From positions 3,641,501 through 3,705,500 of the forward strand of contig CM069607.1 of NCBI GenBank assembly GCA_035771175.1: a stretch of DNA of 64,000 nucleotides, written 5' to 3'. Under the pieces are notes generated by a model, which saw only the letters and a list, made by a program, of their open reading frames with translations, did not search any database and was not told the DNA's origin. This DNA is from Paratinospora sagittata. Lineage: Eukaryota > Streptophyta > Magnoliopsida > Ranunculales > Menispermaceae. Shown in pieces: positions 13,601-23,363 of this stretch. The position numbers and the translations under genes were made by a program. Every line of letters starts with the position of its first letter. Within the stretch, counting starts at the first letter, position 1.

Positions 13601-14726
13601 TACTACTTATATGGCTATAATAAACAAAGTTCAATGTAGGGCACTCCTTTTTTCTTGTCAAAGAATCTAGGGCACTCCTCTAATCTTATTTAATTTGACA
13701 TCTGTACGGGTGTTTTTTTATATTTTTTTTATAATAATTTTTTTAATTTTATGACTGTGGGGTGTTTGGGCCTGCTTGTGTGCATTTCGAATAGTCGTTA
13801 CGGGGAATGTGATCCATCCCACAAGAACCACACCTCGGGTAAGACAGTTGGATTCGAGTCTTGGTTCTCGAGTAAACGACCTGCCAATTATTAGGATTCA
13901 ACTCAACAACTCGACAGAGCATTTTCCTCATAAATTGGGATTGTGACCAAACAATGAAAAAATGAGGAATCAAAAACCCTAGTTTGTAAATCTTAGGGAC
14001 TAGTTACAAATTTACCCTTATTATTGTTGTTGATTTTTTTTTTTCTATCTTCATCCTTCCTCTGATCGTAATTTATATATTGGAATAACTAGTTTTACAT
14101 GGCTTTAGTTTTTTCAGGTTCCATTCTCTAACTTGTCTCTCAACATTTTCTTTTCACACACAAACTGATACACGGTATTATTTTCAATGAATAGCATGCT
14201 TATTCTTTCTTTGGAATGGTTCTTTAAATGATTTCTCTTGCAGTTTTTTCAGCAGATGCCATGTCTTTCTAATAAATGCCTTGGTGGTACTGATATTGAT
14301 ATTGGGCTTTCATTTGATCAACAGGGGGCTCCAACTTGTACTTTCTATTTGCAGCATGGAGTATGCAAATTTGGTCCCACTTGCAAATTTGATCATCCCA
14401 TGGGAACACTTAGTTACAGTCCATCTGCATCTTCTCTTGCTGACATGCCAGTTGCTCCCTATCCCATAGGATCTTCGCTGGCTACTCTTGCCCCATCGTC
14501 CTCATCTTCAGAATTGCGCCCTGAATTCATTGCAGGGTCCAGCAAGGATTCTTTCTCAATCAGAATGCCATCTTCTGAGAACACTTCTAGTGGTTCAGTT
14601 GGCTCTATGTTCTCAAAGGGTGGACCTGTTCCTCATTCAGGTGTTCAACTTTCTGGTCAAAGTTCTGCTCCTCCTCGTGGTAGTGGCATCACAGGACTTG
14701 GTGGTGATGTTCATAGTTCAGGCTGA
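4633..14726 (+). CDS. C3H32: CCCH-type zinc-finger protein with five fingers (ZFN/C3H32-like)
   Basis: Spliced CDS: 4633-4726, 4893-5035, 5377-5439, 5623-5742, 5887-6177, 6262-6582 and 14325-14726; 1434 nt, 477 residues. Five C-X8-C-X5-C-X3-H fingers are visible: C54/C63/C69/H73, C99/C108/C114/H118, C145/C154/C160/H164, C303/C312/C318/H322 and C349/C358/C364/H368. Most have the family core TG-x-C-[KG]-FG. Ser/Pro-rich linkers separate fingers 3 and 4 and form the C-terminal tail. The spacing and the finger-5 context (C-TFY-x2-HG) match the plant ZFN subfamily, best Arabidopsis C3H32 (At2g47850). Family members bind RNA or DNA and act in post-transcriptional or transcriptional control; the target here is unknown. 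The start ATG has G at +4. Intron 3 splits finger 2 after its first Cys. Intron 6 is 7.7 kb and full of transposon remnants, so correct expression depends on splicing across it. Confidence 0.95.
7053..7290 (+). repeat. Direct duplication, two copies of about 97 bp
   Basis: Copies at about 7053-7149 and 7193-7290 share CTCTCTCT, a CCAATCT motif, ACGCAGGCAAGTATCAA and TTGATAACTTGATATAATT, about 140 bp apart. Part of the unit (ATGTATGATCTCCAT) recurs near 9191, just beyond the inverted repeat, so the duplication and the hairpin belong to one rearranged locus. Confidence 0.75.
7298..7740 (+). repeat. Left arm of a large inverted repeat in intron 6
   Basis: This arm pairs with 7790-9163 read in reverse complement. 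Matching landmarks include ACAAGTAGAGAATGGTCAAC, the GTGCACTCTTTTAGAAAC block and GATTAATTAAGAAAC. A 49-nt spacer (7741-7789) separates the arms. Apart from a long T run and scattered substitutions the arms match almost continuously. The pre-mRNA of the CCCH gene could fold this into a stem of more than 400 bp. Confidence 0.88.
7790..9163 (-). repeat. Right arm of the inverted repeat, split by a nested element
   Basis: Segments 7790-7921 and 8851-9163 together are the reverse complement of the left arm. They are separated by a 929-bp insertion at 7922-8850 flanked by an 8-bp duplication. The left arm preserves the uninterrupted form at about 7602-7609. Confidence 0.88.
7922..8850. mobile_element. 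Non-autonomous hAT-type element, 929 bp
   Basis: A perfect 8-bp target duplication, ATGAGTCC, lies at 7914-7921 and 8851-8858. The ends are CAAGG...CCTTG with weaker similarity further in. An 8-bp duplication is the hallmark of hAT transposition. The interior is AT-rich with many short TTCGA/TCGAC units and no transposase frame, so it must have been moved in trans. The other arm of the host inverted repeat shows the empty site. Confidence 0.85.
9164..10059. other. Intron 6 sequence without recognised content
   Basis: AT-rich intronic DNA. Apart from the partial copy of the 7053-7290 unit near 9191 I see nothing in it. Confidence 0.5.
10060..10620 (+). mobile_element. Degenerate LINE reverse-transcriptase fragment, sense strand
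   Basis: Broken frames read as pieces of a plant L1-type ORF2. [17 protein letters not shown] stretch starts near 10070, EIWERVIEM lies near 10326, then comes a [20 protein letters not shown] segment, and then a KAYD-containing segment near 10495, equivalent to the first catalytic palm motif. The order matches the fingers-to-palm order of LINE reverse transcriptases. Stops and frameshifts are frequent, so it is dead. Confidence 0.65.
10710..10977 (+). repeat. Tandem duplication, two diverged copies of about 105 bp
   Basis: Segments 10710-10813 and 10872-10977 share TTTAAGTT-TATCTCC, AAAAGCTACT, AAAGAAT and AGTTGATTTG-TGAAGTA. The unit is probably part of the untranslated tail of the adjacent LINE remnant. 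Confidence 0.6.
10978..11689. other. Intron 6 sequence between two LINE remnants
   Basis: No gene seen. The stretch 11000-11360, ending in a T-rich run and a CTTTCTTGTTTCTTAC-like tail, resembles a LINE 3' untranslated region but lacks a diagnostic domain. Confidence 0.4.
11690..12540 (-). mobile_element. Degenerate LINE 3' part, antisense to the host gene
   Basis: On the minus strand 12530-12200 reads as the palm and following region of a plant LINE reverse transcriptase. A relic of the FADD region lies near 12525, followed by an [15 protein letters not shown] stretch, TEYIKYNF and GSRNKDEE, all with stops. Near 11760-11700 follows the tail motif CCCCAATTAGTTGG with GAGTTGAGTTGAG repeats, which is widespread at the 3' ends of plant LINEs and SINEs. 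The element lies opposite in orientation to the LINE at 10060-10620. Confidence 0.65.
12541..14324. other. Remainder of intron 6
   Basis: AT-rich intronic DNA. A GC-richer block at 13190-13400 and another at 13750-13990 look like unclassified repeat fragments. The acceptor is the AACAG before 14325. Confidence 0.5.
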
Positions 14727-15620
14727 GAAAACCCTAAGCCCATTAGTAATTATTCTTCATCTAGATAGAATTTTTTACAAGCCTTGGTATATTCATGTAC
14801 TTCCTCTGAGAAAACTCCTGTTCTCATTCCTCCAGATTGCATCATCCAATCCAGATCAATTCTCATGAGTTCTGTGTTCATATAACCCCTTATATATGGC
14901 CAACTCTTTCATCGTGAATAAGCTATAGCCGTCCTTTAAAGGCTATGACAATCCCTATAGGTTTTCACCTACTTTCCAAATAACCACAACAGCAAGCCTC
15001 TTCATCAGGTAAACATGCATCATCTCCCTCTCTTCATCTTGGGAGCCTATTGTGCTTATTAATGCGCTGATGTTTTCGGAACGAAAACAGTAAGCCAATT
15101 CCACATATTTAGTTCCTCTTTTGTTTTGTCAATTCAACGGTGTGTTCTTGCCTTTTTGTTTCATCTAAATGTGGGAACAGGCTTCCAATTTGATTATTCT
15201 GAGGTCATAAACTCAGAAAGGAATTGGAAAGTTATTCTTGTTCCCCCACTTTTTGTTCATGGAAAGCATTGTGAAAAAGTTTATAGACTTGAATGGGGCA
15301 TTCCACTGGTTCCCCATCTGAGATGTAGGACATAGCTGTGTTAAGAGACTTGAATTGCTTGGAAAGACCAATATATGTTAATTTAAACAACAAAAGAAGA
15401 CCCTTGATTTTTTTTTTCTAGATTTTCTTTAATTTATAAACATGTAAATTCCTGCTTCAGTAGCCTTAGCTTACTCTTTTCCTTTTTTATATTTTTTATT
15501 TTTTATATGCCTTTAATGTGAAGAATCTGCCCTTGCATTTTGTTTGGTGGAGTTAACCATTCTTTCTGCTTTTCTATTGACTGCAATTTGACCTGTAAAT
15601 GTAAAAAGCTCTTCTTTCTA
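14727..15620 (+). other. 3' flank of the CCCH gene, probable 3' UTR
   Basis: T-rich sequence typical of plant 3' UTRs follows the TGA. A possible UTR intron could run from the GTAAAC near 15009 to an acceptor near 15180. No AATAAA stands out and the polyadenylation site cannot be fixed. Confidence 0.35.
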
Positions 15621-17172
15621 GTTCTAATTTTCCATTCCATCAAAATGAGTATTACTGACTGATATGTAGCTTTTTACTAAAACATTCTAGATTAATGTTG
15701 TTACTTTAGATTTAGTGTATGCCCAATGCAACTTTAGTCTGAAAGTTCATAGGGGTAACTGAAGTTCATGAATAATATTATATTAATGTTTATGTTTCTG
15801 AAACACTGATGAAGATGGTAAAATTAAGATGAAACCAAATGTTTGGTATCTGGAGTAAAATTCTGTAGGGCTGGGCAGCAGTGAAGCATGGCCATGCTTC
15901 TTGAAAGTTTTTGAAATACTGAGTATAACAGAACCTGGCTGAGCTTGATCAGCATGTCAAGCATAAAGTTGAGGTAGGTAGCTAAGTTGGGGCTTGGCGT
16001 TCCAGCTGCCGAGTTTTTCTAGGGCTTTTGGGGGTGATTTTCTGCGATTCATTTCCTTTCCAATCTTTCATTGCAAAATAAACCAAGTGTAATGCTTTTG
16101 CTTCAATGATTACAAATTTTTTGAAGTTGTTACTATAGAAAATGTATCTTTGGAGAAGTTGCTATAATTTGTTTGGCTCTAAAGTTGCAATAGCTAGTAG
16201 AACATGTATGATAATCTACCCTTTTGAACAGATTTACTGAGCCAAGTTCACCTCTTTTACTTATTTTCATGGTTGCCACAAGAAGATTGGCTCCTTTGAT
16301 TGTGACACAAGTTCCACCTTGACCTCATCCTAAATACTGAAATTTCATGGAGATCAACTTCACACGTCGCATTCACTGAATATAACACTTGACCATCTCT
16401 ATACCTAGAGAATCCTCCTACAAGGACTTGGGTGGGGGACTTAACAGTTATGCATTGGACGACATGCCCTACCTCGATACACTTGTGTGCGCGATTCTAC
16501 AAGTCGGCGACTTAATTACAAGGCATTTCAGTCCCCAACTTGGTCTAAACATCATTTTCCTACTTAAAATGCGCCTCAATGTCGTGAAATATGCATGTGA
16601 TTGACATTGTGACATGTCTCCTATCATCATAAACCACTCTATTTGCTCTAGAATATCATCAATCATCTTTTGAATGACCGCCCAAGTTGATTATTTATAA
16701 GGGTGAGTTATGTATGTATGTCCTTACCATTATATCCATCTTTGGGAACAAGTTAGTTGAGTTAGAAATCTTTGGTTTGCGAGGTTAAAACCTTGTGTTT
16801 GGAAACTTAATTGTATAAAACAATTACATAATTGTGCTATGATTATCAACAAGATGCTTAAAGTCACAAATTTATGAAGTTAAAACTTAAAAGGGGGGAA
16901 AAAAGCTAAGGAAATGAAATCATTGAAGAAAATTCACATTGATATGGTTCTGACAAGAATCCCTATTTTTATGGGTCTGACCCAATTTTTGATCTCTTCA
17001 CCATGAAAAACAAGAAGAACAATATAAAAGAGACTCTTAAATTTATTTATTTTTATCACAGTTAGGGACCATGAGGCTTGTCTCAGTGAACTAATGGATG
17101 AGCTAATGGGCCAAGTGCTAGGCCTAGGCCATTGTATTATTGAGGCTTGCTGATCCCCTACTACTACTAACC
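15621..17172. other. Intergenic DNA
   Basis: No gene recognised. The block 16240-16680 has a more balanced base composition and may be an old transposon fragment, but it holds no domain I can name. Confidence 0.45.
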
Positions 17173-17351
17173 TTTTTTTTTTTTTTTGAGGTCAGCAAGT
17201 ATCGGAATGTTCGTCTCTCCTAATTTTTTTGGAACACGATCACAAACACTTAAGGACGCTATTGGTCAACAAATAGTGAAAAATGTTTCGAATTCAAGAC
17301 CTTTAGAGTAAGTGCTTTTGTACTCAACCACTGAATCAACCACTATTGGTT
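17173..17351 (-). mobile_element. tRNA-derived SINE, copy 1
   Basis: Read on the minus strand it starts AACCAATAGTGGTTGATTCA, has a B-box-like GGTCTTGAATTCGAA and ends GCTGACCTC plus poly(A) (the T run at 17173-17187). It aligns along its whole length with 21869-22050 on the plus strand, which defines a family of about 180 bp. Confidence 0.78.
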
Positions 17352-18997
17352 ATTACTTCCAACTTGTTCCAACTTCCAATACCCTCGTCCTCTTTCCTTT
17401 CTCTAAGTCATATCTTCCGAGAAAATTCATTTACTTTTGAAAACCTTTTTCTTATTATGTTTTTTAAATGATACTAAAGCATTCATTATATAACAAAGTA
17501 ACATGAGTACTCCAGAGGTCAAGAACCCTACATTGACAAGAATAACAACACATCACCCAACTGTCATTGCCTAGAAACAGAACATCAAACATCATCTCTG
17601 ACTGGAAATAATTCAAGAAGCCAAACTATATATTATTCTTCTTCTTATTATTATTATTGTTGTTGTTGTTGTTAGTTGAAGACCCACGTGTGTATAGATG
17701 AAAAACAATTTCATTTTCACAGTACTTTGATCAAATCTTCACTAGCACTACTAAACCCTTCTAGATTTCTTCCCCACCTCACCAAATTATTTCCCATGTT
17801 TCTTTCTCTTCTTTGATTATCTGAGAAAGAGATAGAGAGGGAGAAAGTGAAAGTGTTTGGAGTAATGCAAGCAAAGCTGCTGAAATTACGCACGTAATCA
17901 TTCATGTTCATATTCATTCATGTGGTAATTGAGCTCTCTATGAATTGATAGGTTGGTGCATGGTTTAATCAAAAGCATCCCCTCCCATCAATCAAACAAT
18001 TAACACTTCCCCCATTTGATCAGCACTTCTACCCGTTTGGTATCAAATTTAAAAATTATTTTCAGATACAAATTTTTAAAAAAATGTCTTTAGAGGTTAC
18101 TTTTAGAAAACAATCAAAATAATTTTTTCTTGTTTCTTTCACAAATTTTAAACTTAAATTTAACTAGTGTTTTCAAAATTTCTTTCAAAGCAATCTAATC
18201 AAACACATTTTTACTTGTAGATTTTTATTTGATTCGAAAAGGATATGAAGTTGGGTGAGGCAAGAACATTATTTTGATGAGTACGGGAAATGATGCTTAG
18301 ACTTGCGGTGGGGGACTCCGGTACCTGGAACTCTGCGGTCCACCCGCCCGTTGGATCGCTCACGGGACTGAGTGTGGTGTGACATTTGGTGTACCACACA
18401 ATTGAAAATATTTGCCTCTCATGGGCAAGACAGGGTCCTGTTGCCTTGAATGAGTACTCTCAAATTTATACATGAGATGCCTTGGGGACCATTTCAGGGG
18501 TAGATGTTGGTTGAAGGGTGATGATATCATGCAGATTTTGAAGGGCACGCGCAATCACTTGCTATAGTTGGAAGAATGGAAAAAGAAAAGAAAAGTGGAG
18601 TCTTTACTATGTTTAAGAATGGATTTCTATAAAATAACTCTGCACCTAGTTGCCATGATTCTTCTTTTGACAAGGTGCAAGTGTGTTGAATCATGCTATG
18701 CAATTGCCCACAATGATCAAGAGTTAAAAAAAAGAGAATGACTAAAACAATTCAAAACACATACCAATCAATACCCAAGTTGTATGGTCGGTGGCGAGTG
18801 GTCTGAATGTTTTTGTGATTTCAATTGCTGTTAAATGAGGGTTGGCTCAATTGATCAGAGATTCAACTTCTCACCATTGGTGAAGATTTGAATCATGCGC
18901 TAGCCGTCCTTAACCTCGGAATTGAAAGAAGTTTTTCCGTGGTAGGCGATTTATTAATATCACTGTAAACTTTCTTTAAGACTTGTGACATACTTGG
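17352..18997. other. Intergenic DNA with possible repeat fragments
   Basis: No gene seen. A GTT/ATT microsatellite lies near 17640-17676. About 18027-18215 has CCGTTTGGTA and ATCAAACAC ends like a small MITE. About 18840-18960 has weak A- and B-box similarity. None is strong enough for a separate call. Confidence 0.4.
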
Positions 18998-19600
18998 TAG
19001 GGATGTCATCGGTTCGGTTTGGATCGATTTAGACCCTAAATCGCAAACCAAACCGATAGCGAACTGATCCTAACCCCTAAACCGAACCGAACCAATCTGG
19101 TTTGGATTGATCGGTTTCATTTTTTTAACCTGTAAAATATATTTTTTATCAAATGATTTTTTTACATAGTATAATAACAACATCAAATGATAATTTAAAA
19201 GTTTAAAATTCATATCAAAGTATTTATGGTCTAACATATATGCAACAATAGTATCATCATTTACCATAAAGATAAAAAATAGTCAATTTACATCTCATCT
19301 CCTAAACAAGATTAAATAAAGTACAACAAAAACTATCAAAATTTAATTGCAAACATCATTTCCAAAATCAATTCTAAATCAAGTTTAGCGTAGGAGAAGA
19401 AATGAAGAATAGGAGAGAAAAAAATAGAACAAATGGGGTTAGGGTTAATATAATTTTATAATTTTATTTGGTTTGATTTAGGATTGATTTTTTATACCTT
19501 AATTCACAAATCAAAGCGAACCGATTAAGGTAAAAAATCGAACCGAACAGAACACACCGGTTTGTTTTTACGGTTTGAACTAATCTACTGACACCCCTGA
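18998..19600. mobile_element. MITE, about 600 bp, CGGTT-rich family
   Basis: It begins TAGGGATGTCATCGG and ends CTACTGACACCCCTGA, giving imperfect inverted ends (AGGGRTGTCA). Subterminal regions are packed with ACCGAACCGAACC and CGGTTCGGTTTGG motifs on both strands, around an AT-rich centre. The same ends and subterminal motifs occur at 34942-35712. No clear target duplication remains. Confidence 0.65.
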
Positions 19601-21221
19601 TAGATAACTCTAAATTGGAGTAGCCTTTTCTCACTTAAAACTTTTTAGAATATAATAAAAAAAAAGATTTCTCTCTCTCTTGATGTTCTTATGTGTGAAG
19701 AAAAAAAGAACGCATTGCTATCCTCACTCATAACATGACTTATATTGTATAAAAGACTATCTATAGCATTTTTTGAGAAAATAAAAAAAAGTGGCTATTA
19801 ATTTAATGAAAAATATGAAGTAAGAAAAAAAAGTTTTGAAGATTAAAAAAAGAAGAGAAGTTGAAAATCTTCTTTGATCATTGATGCAATCCATACTTCA
19901 TTCATGCAAGTCAATTTGACTTGTTTAAGCATCAACTTTGCATTGCCAATCCCCACCTTTATGTAGAGATTATTTATGACTGCCCAACTTTTTTTTTTTT
20001 TTTTAGGAAAAATAAAAATTAAGCCATTGCAATAAGAACATGGCTGGTGATTAATTTGGTGAAGACAACTCATGCCATAGTCTTTCAACAACAAGGGTAC
20101 TTAGTACCCTTAAACCGACAAAACTAGGTACAAAGTAGGGGTTTCTTTTAAAAAAAATAAGGGGTGCCCCCCAAAAAAAGGGTAGCAGTGACCAAGCTAT
20201 TTAATAAAACCATACTTAGGGGCTGATGTCTGCTCTATAAATATTGTTCATAAATTTGGACCGACCCACCAATGGTGATGTGATTTTAGTGTGTCTTGTT
20301 ATTTGATATTTGTTTGTCTACTTCAATCTATGCACGCATGGTGGGACGTTTCGAGCCATTACTCCGTGGAATTCGAATTATACATAGTATAAATAATAGA
20401 TGAAAAATATAATCTTTGATACTTTTTTTAATACTGTATTACGGTATTACGTGATAATGCGTGATATAACCACTTTTGGCCACTTAATATTTTTTTTTCA
20501 TGTTATATAAAAATAACACCACATGACTTACGAATTACGTTAAGAAATAAAGTTACTCATAATAGATATATAAATCACATATTATTAAAAAAATCAGATC
20601 TTATAGACTTTAATGCTGTAATTTACTATATTGTAGAGTAGGAAATATGAATTACCCCTAAAACAGTTAATTTTTACTGAAGGTAAACATTCTAATAGTT
20701 AAAACACTTTTAAATCAACTTTTTAAAAGTATATTATGTGAAAGCAAAGAAAATGATAAAACCATTTAGTCACCCTCCTTTTCTGCCCCTTTTTATTTAT
20801 TTATTTGTTAGTGGTTCACTTTTCAACCAAGACAATCATGAGAGTAGTGTGACATAATATGAAGTCAGTAGGCATAAGCTTGACACATCCCTCTTCTTTT
20901 TTTCACATGCTTTTAAAATGTCAAATTGTATACAAAACATATCACATTAAATATAACTGTAATATATACTTGCATGAGTATATCCTAAAAAATAAATCAC
21001 AAAAAATTCATAACATAATAAATGGGTATTTTGTGTTTCATGGGCATGTCCTCAAAAATAAATCACAAAAAGATCCATTAGATATTAAAAGGGTATTTTG
21101 TTTCATGGGTTTTGTTTGAGAGAAAATTTTCAAAAAAATTCCTTTTTCTTTAAAATAGAGACTGATCCATCATTTTCACTGTCATAAAAGGTAACAATTA
21201 ACATTATATACATGAAAAATT

Positions 21222-21257
<36 letters not shown>

Positions 21258-21868
21258 AAGAGAAAAGACTGTCAAGAAAATTGATCCTTGCATTTAAGAA
21301 AAGGGTTAAGTACAGTGGAAAAGGGGAATAAAATGACCATAAGGAACTATCAGGGTGATTTCAAGTTTTCTTATCTTTTAGAAGATAAATGACCCACCAT
21401 TTTCATTCAATAAAATCAGTTCATAAGGTAGTAATTTGCCATGGTACATAAAAATTTGTATAAAAAGACTGTCAGTAAATTGGTTCTTGCACTTAAAAAG
21501 TGCTATCAAGTACAGTTGGAAAAAGGGAATAAAATGACCTTAAAAAAAGACTTTACAGATCCAACTTCATTCCCTTTAGGGTTTATCTAACTAACTATCA
21601 GGTTGATCTGATAGAATTAGTAAAGCAGAGACCACACATTTAAATCTCACTTCATGAATGTCTTGTCTTTGGATTAATATTTTATTGACTGCCCTAGGAA
21701 AAAAGGGAGGCTTTAGATGGATTGAAGGGCAATTCATCTCTGCATTTTTATAATTTGGTTGATTTAAGGAATGCACTTCATGTTCAACAAGCAGTAATAA
21801 AAGGGGTCCTTTTATTAAGATTACCATGTAATAAATATTATATGGTAATCTAAGTAAACTCAATTCAT
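19601..21868. other. Intergenic AT-rich DNA
   Basis: No gene seen. It contains a 29-nt A run at 21224-21252. Two similar segments near 21290-21350 and 21480-21545 share a GTACAGT-GGAAAA-GGGAATAAAATGACC core, a short local direct repeat. Confidence 0.5.
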
Positions 21869-22050
21869 AACCAAACGGTGGGTTGGTTCAGTGGTAAGGT
21901 GTAAGCGCATCAACCTTGAAGGTCTCGAGTTCAAAACACCTCCCACCATTTGTTGGCAAACGGCGTCCTTGAGTGTTTGTGACCGTGCTCCTGAGGGATT
22001 AAGGGACGTAAGTCTCCGATACCCGCTGACCTCAAATAAAAAAAATAAAA
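21869..22050 (+). mobile_element. tRNA-derived SINE, copy 2, with intact target duplication
   Basis: The element is 182 bp long. It has an A-box-like TGGTTCAGTGGTAAG and a B-box-like GGTCTCGAGTTCAAA, and ends CTGACCTCAAATAAAAAAAA. A perfect 17-bp target duplication, AAGTAAACTCAATTCAT, lies at 21852-21868 and 22051-22067. It is homologous to the minus-strand copy at 17173-17351. Confidence 0.9.
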
Positions 22051-22458
22051 AAGTAAACTCAATTCATCACAAGCAAAGTCTCACTGTAAAAGCATCTCCT
22101 AGAACTTGCTTGGGTAGAAAATGTTTGTTGTAAGAAGCTAAAGCTATTCCCTCCAATGAATGCAAGGATAGAAGATAAGGAAGTCTTTTAACAGTAATTG
22201 GTTGGCCCTACCAATTTGTTGGATCCATCATGATGATGATGTGATCATCAACATCATTATCAAGCTGTGGACAGCACATAAAATAATACAATGCAGTAGA
22301 TCATACATTATCATTCTGCTAATATATACTTATTATAGGAGGGGTTAGTGGGGGTGAGGGGTGGGCTCACATGTTTCCTGTACACCATAATTGTGGTAAC
22401 CAGCTTTCCTTGCCTTCTCTAATGAGTCAAAATTCATTTTCCTTCAAGTGAAAAACAT

Positions 22459-22463
<5 letters not shown>

Positions 22464-22537
<74 letters not shown>

Positions 22538-22538
22538 T
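22464..22538 (+). repeat. Compound (CT)n(CA)n microsatellite
   Basis: About 18 CT units switch at 22501 into about 18 CA units with one interruption. It lies about 830 bp before the SETH6-like start codon. Confidence 0.95.
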
Positions 22539-23363
22539 ATTCTTATATCAATCAAAACAATCCTAGATTTTGAATCCCATGAAGGATAAAAGGGCAATAT
22601 TTCTTTGCAGTCCAGTTCATGTTTGTTTCAAAGAATCTTACTCAGATGGTTATTATCATCTTATCAGAGATGAAAAACATTGTGCCCACACGTCTCGATC
22701 ACAACCGTTGATTGGTAGACATGTTAGAAAAGGTTACAGGCAGTTCTTCAAAAGGAAGGAGATCTAATCTGCTGCTAACCAGTTTTATTACAAGGTCAAG
22801 CAACACTAAGTATGCAAAGGCCCACTGTATTGAGCATCTTTAAGCTACTTTTCGATAATACTTTATTCAAAGTCATCCTCTTAATTGCTACTTTAGCATA
22901 CTTTAAACATATTTAAAGACTAGTTTAATCATACCTTATTCAGGTAGCTTTCACTAGCCATCATAACAACACCCAAAAGCATCACAACCTCTCAGAAATC
23001 CTGCAAGCTAAAAGAATAGAATTGAAAAAAATTCCTCCTACTTTCACCGAAAAGTGCAGAAAAGAGCTACATTTTCTTGACTTTACATTGAGCAAATTAG
23101 GGGAAATACAAACCATCTTCCACTCTAATCCTGCAGAGCTTCATGTAGCTTTTAGCTCACTCCAGCATTCTGTTTTTCACTAGTGTGTGAGATAGGGAGT
23201 CATGCCATAATCATCCTTTCCACGGGTGGCATTTTAGCTAAGTCCTCTCCACATAGGTCATTGACATACAGCTTGATTTTTCACAGAAAGTGTGATTTGT
23301 GAAGCACCAGAGAGTGAAGTTTTTAAGCGAAGCTTCTGAGATTGGAGTAGAAGGTTTTCAAAA

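Noticed and set aside
13446..13670. 74-codon frame in intron 6 of the CCCH gene
   Set aside because: AT-driven Ile/Asn/Lys-rich frame with no family features.
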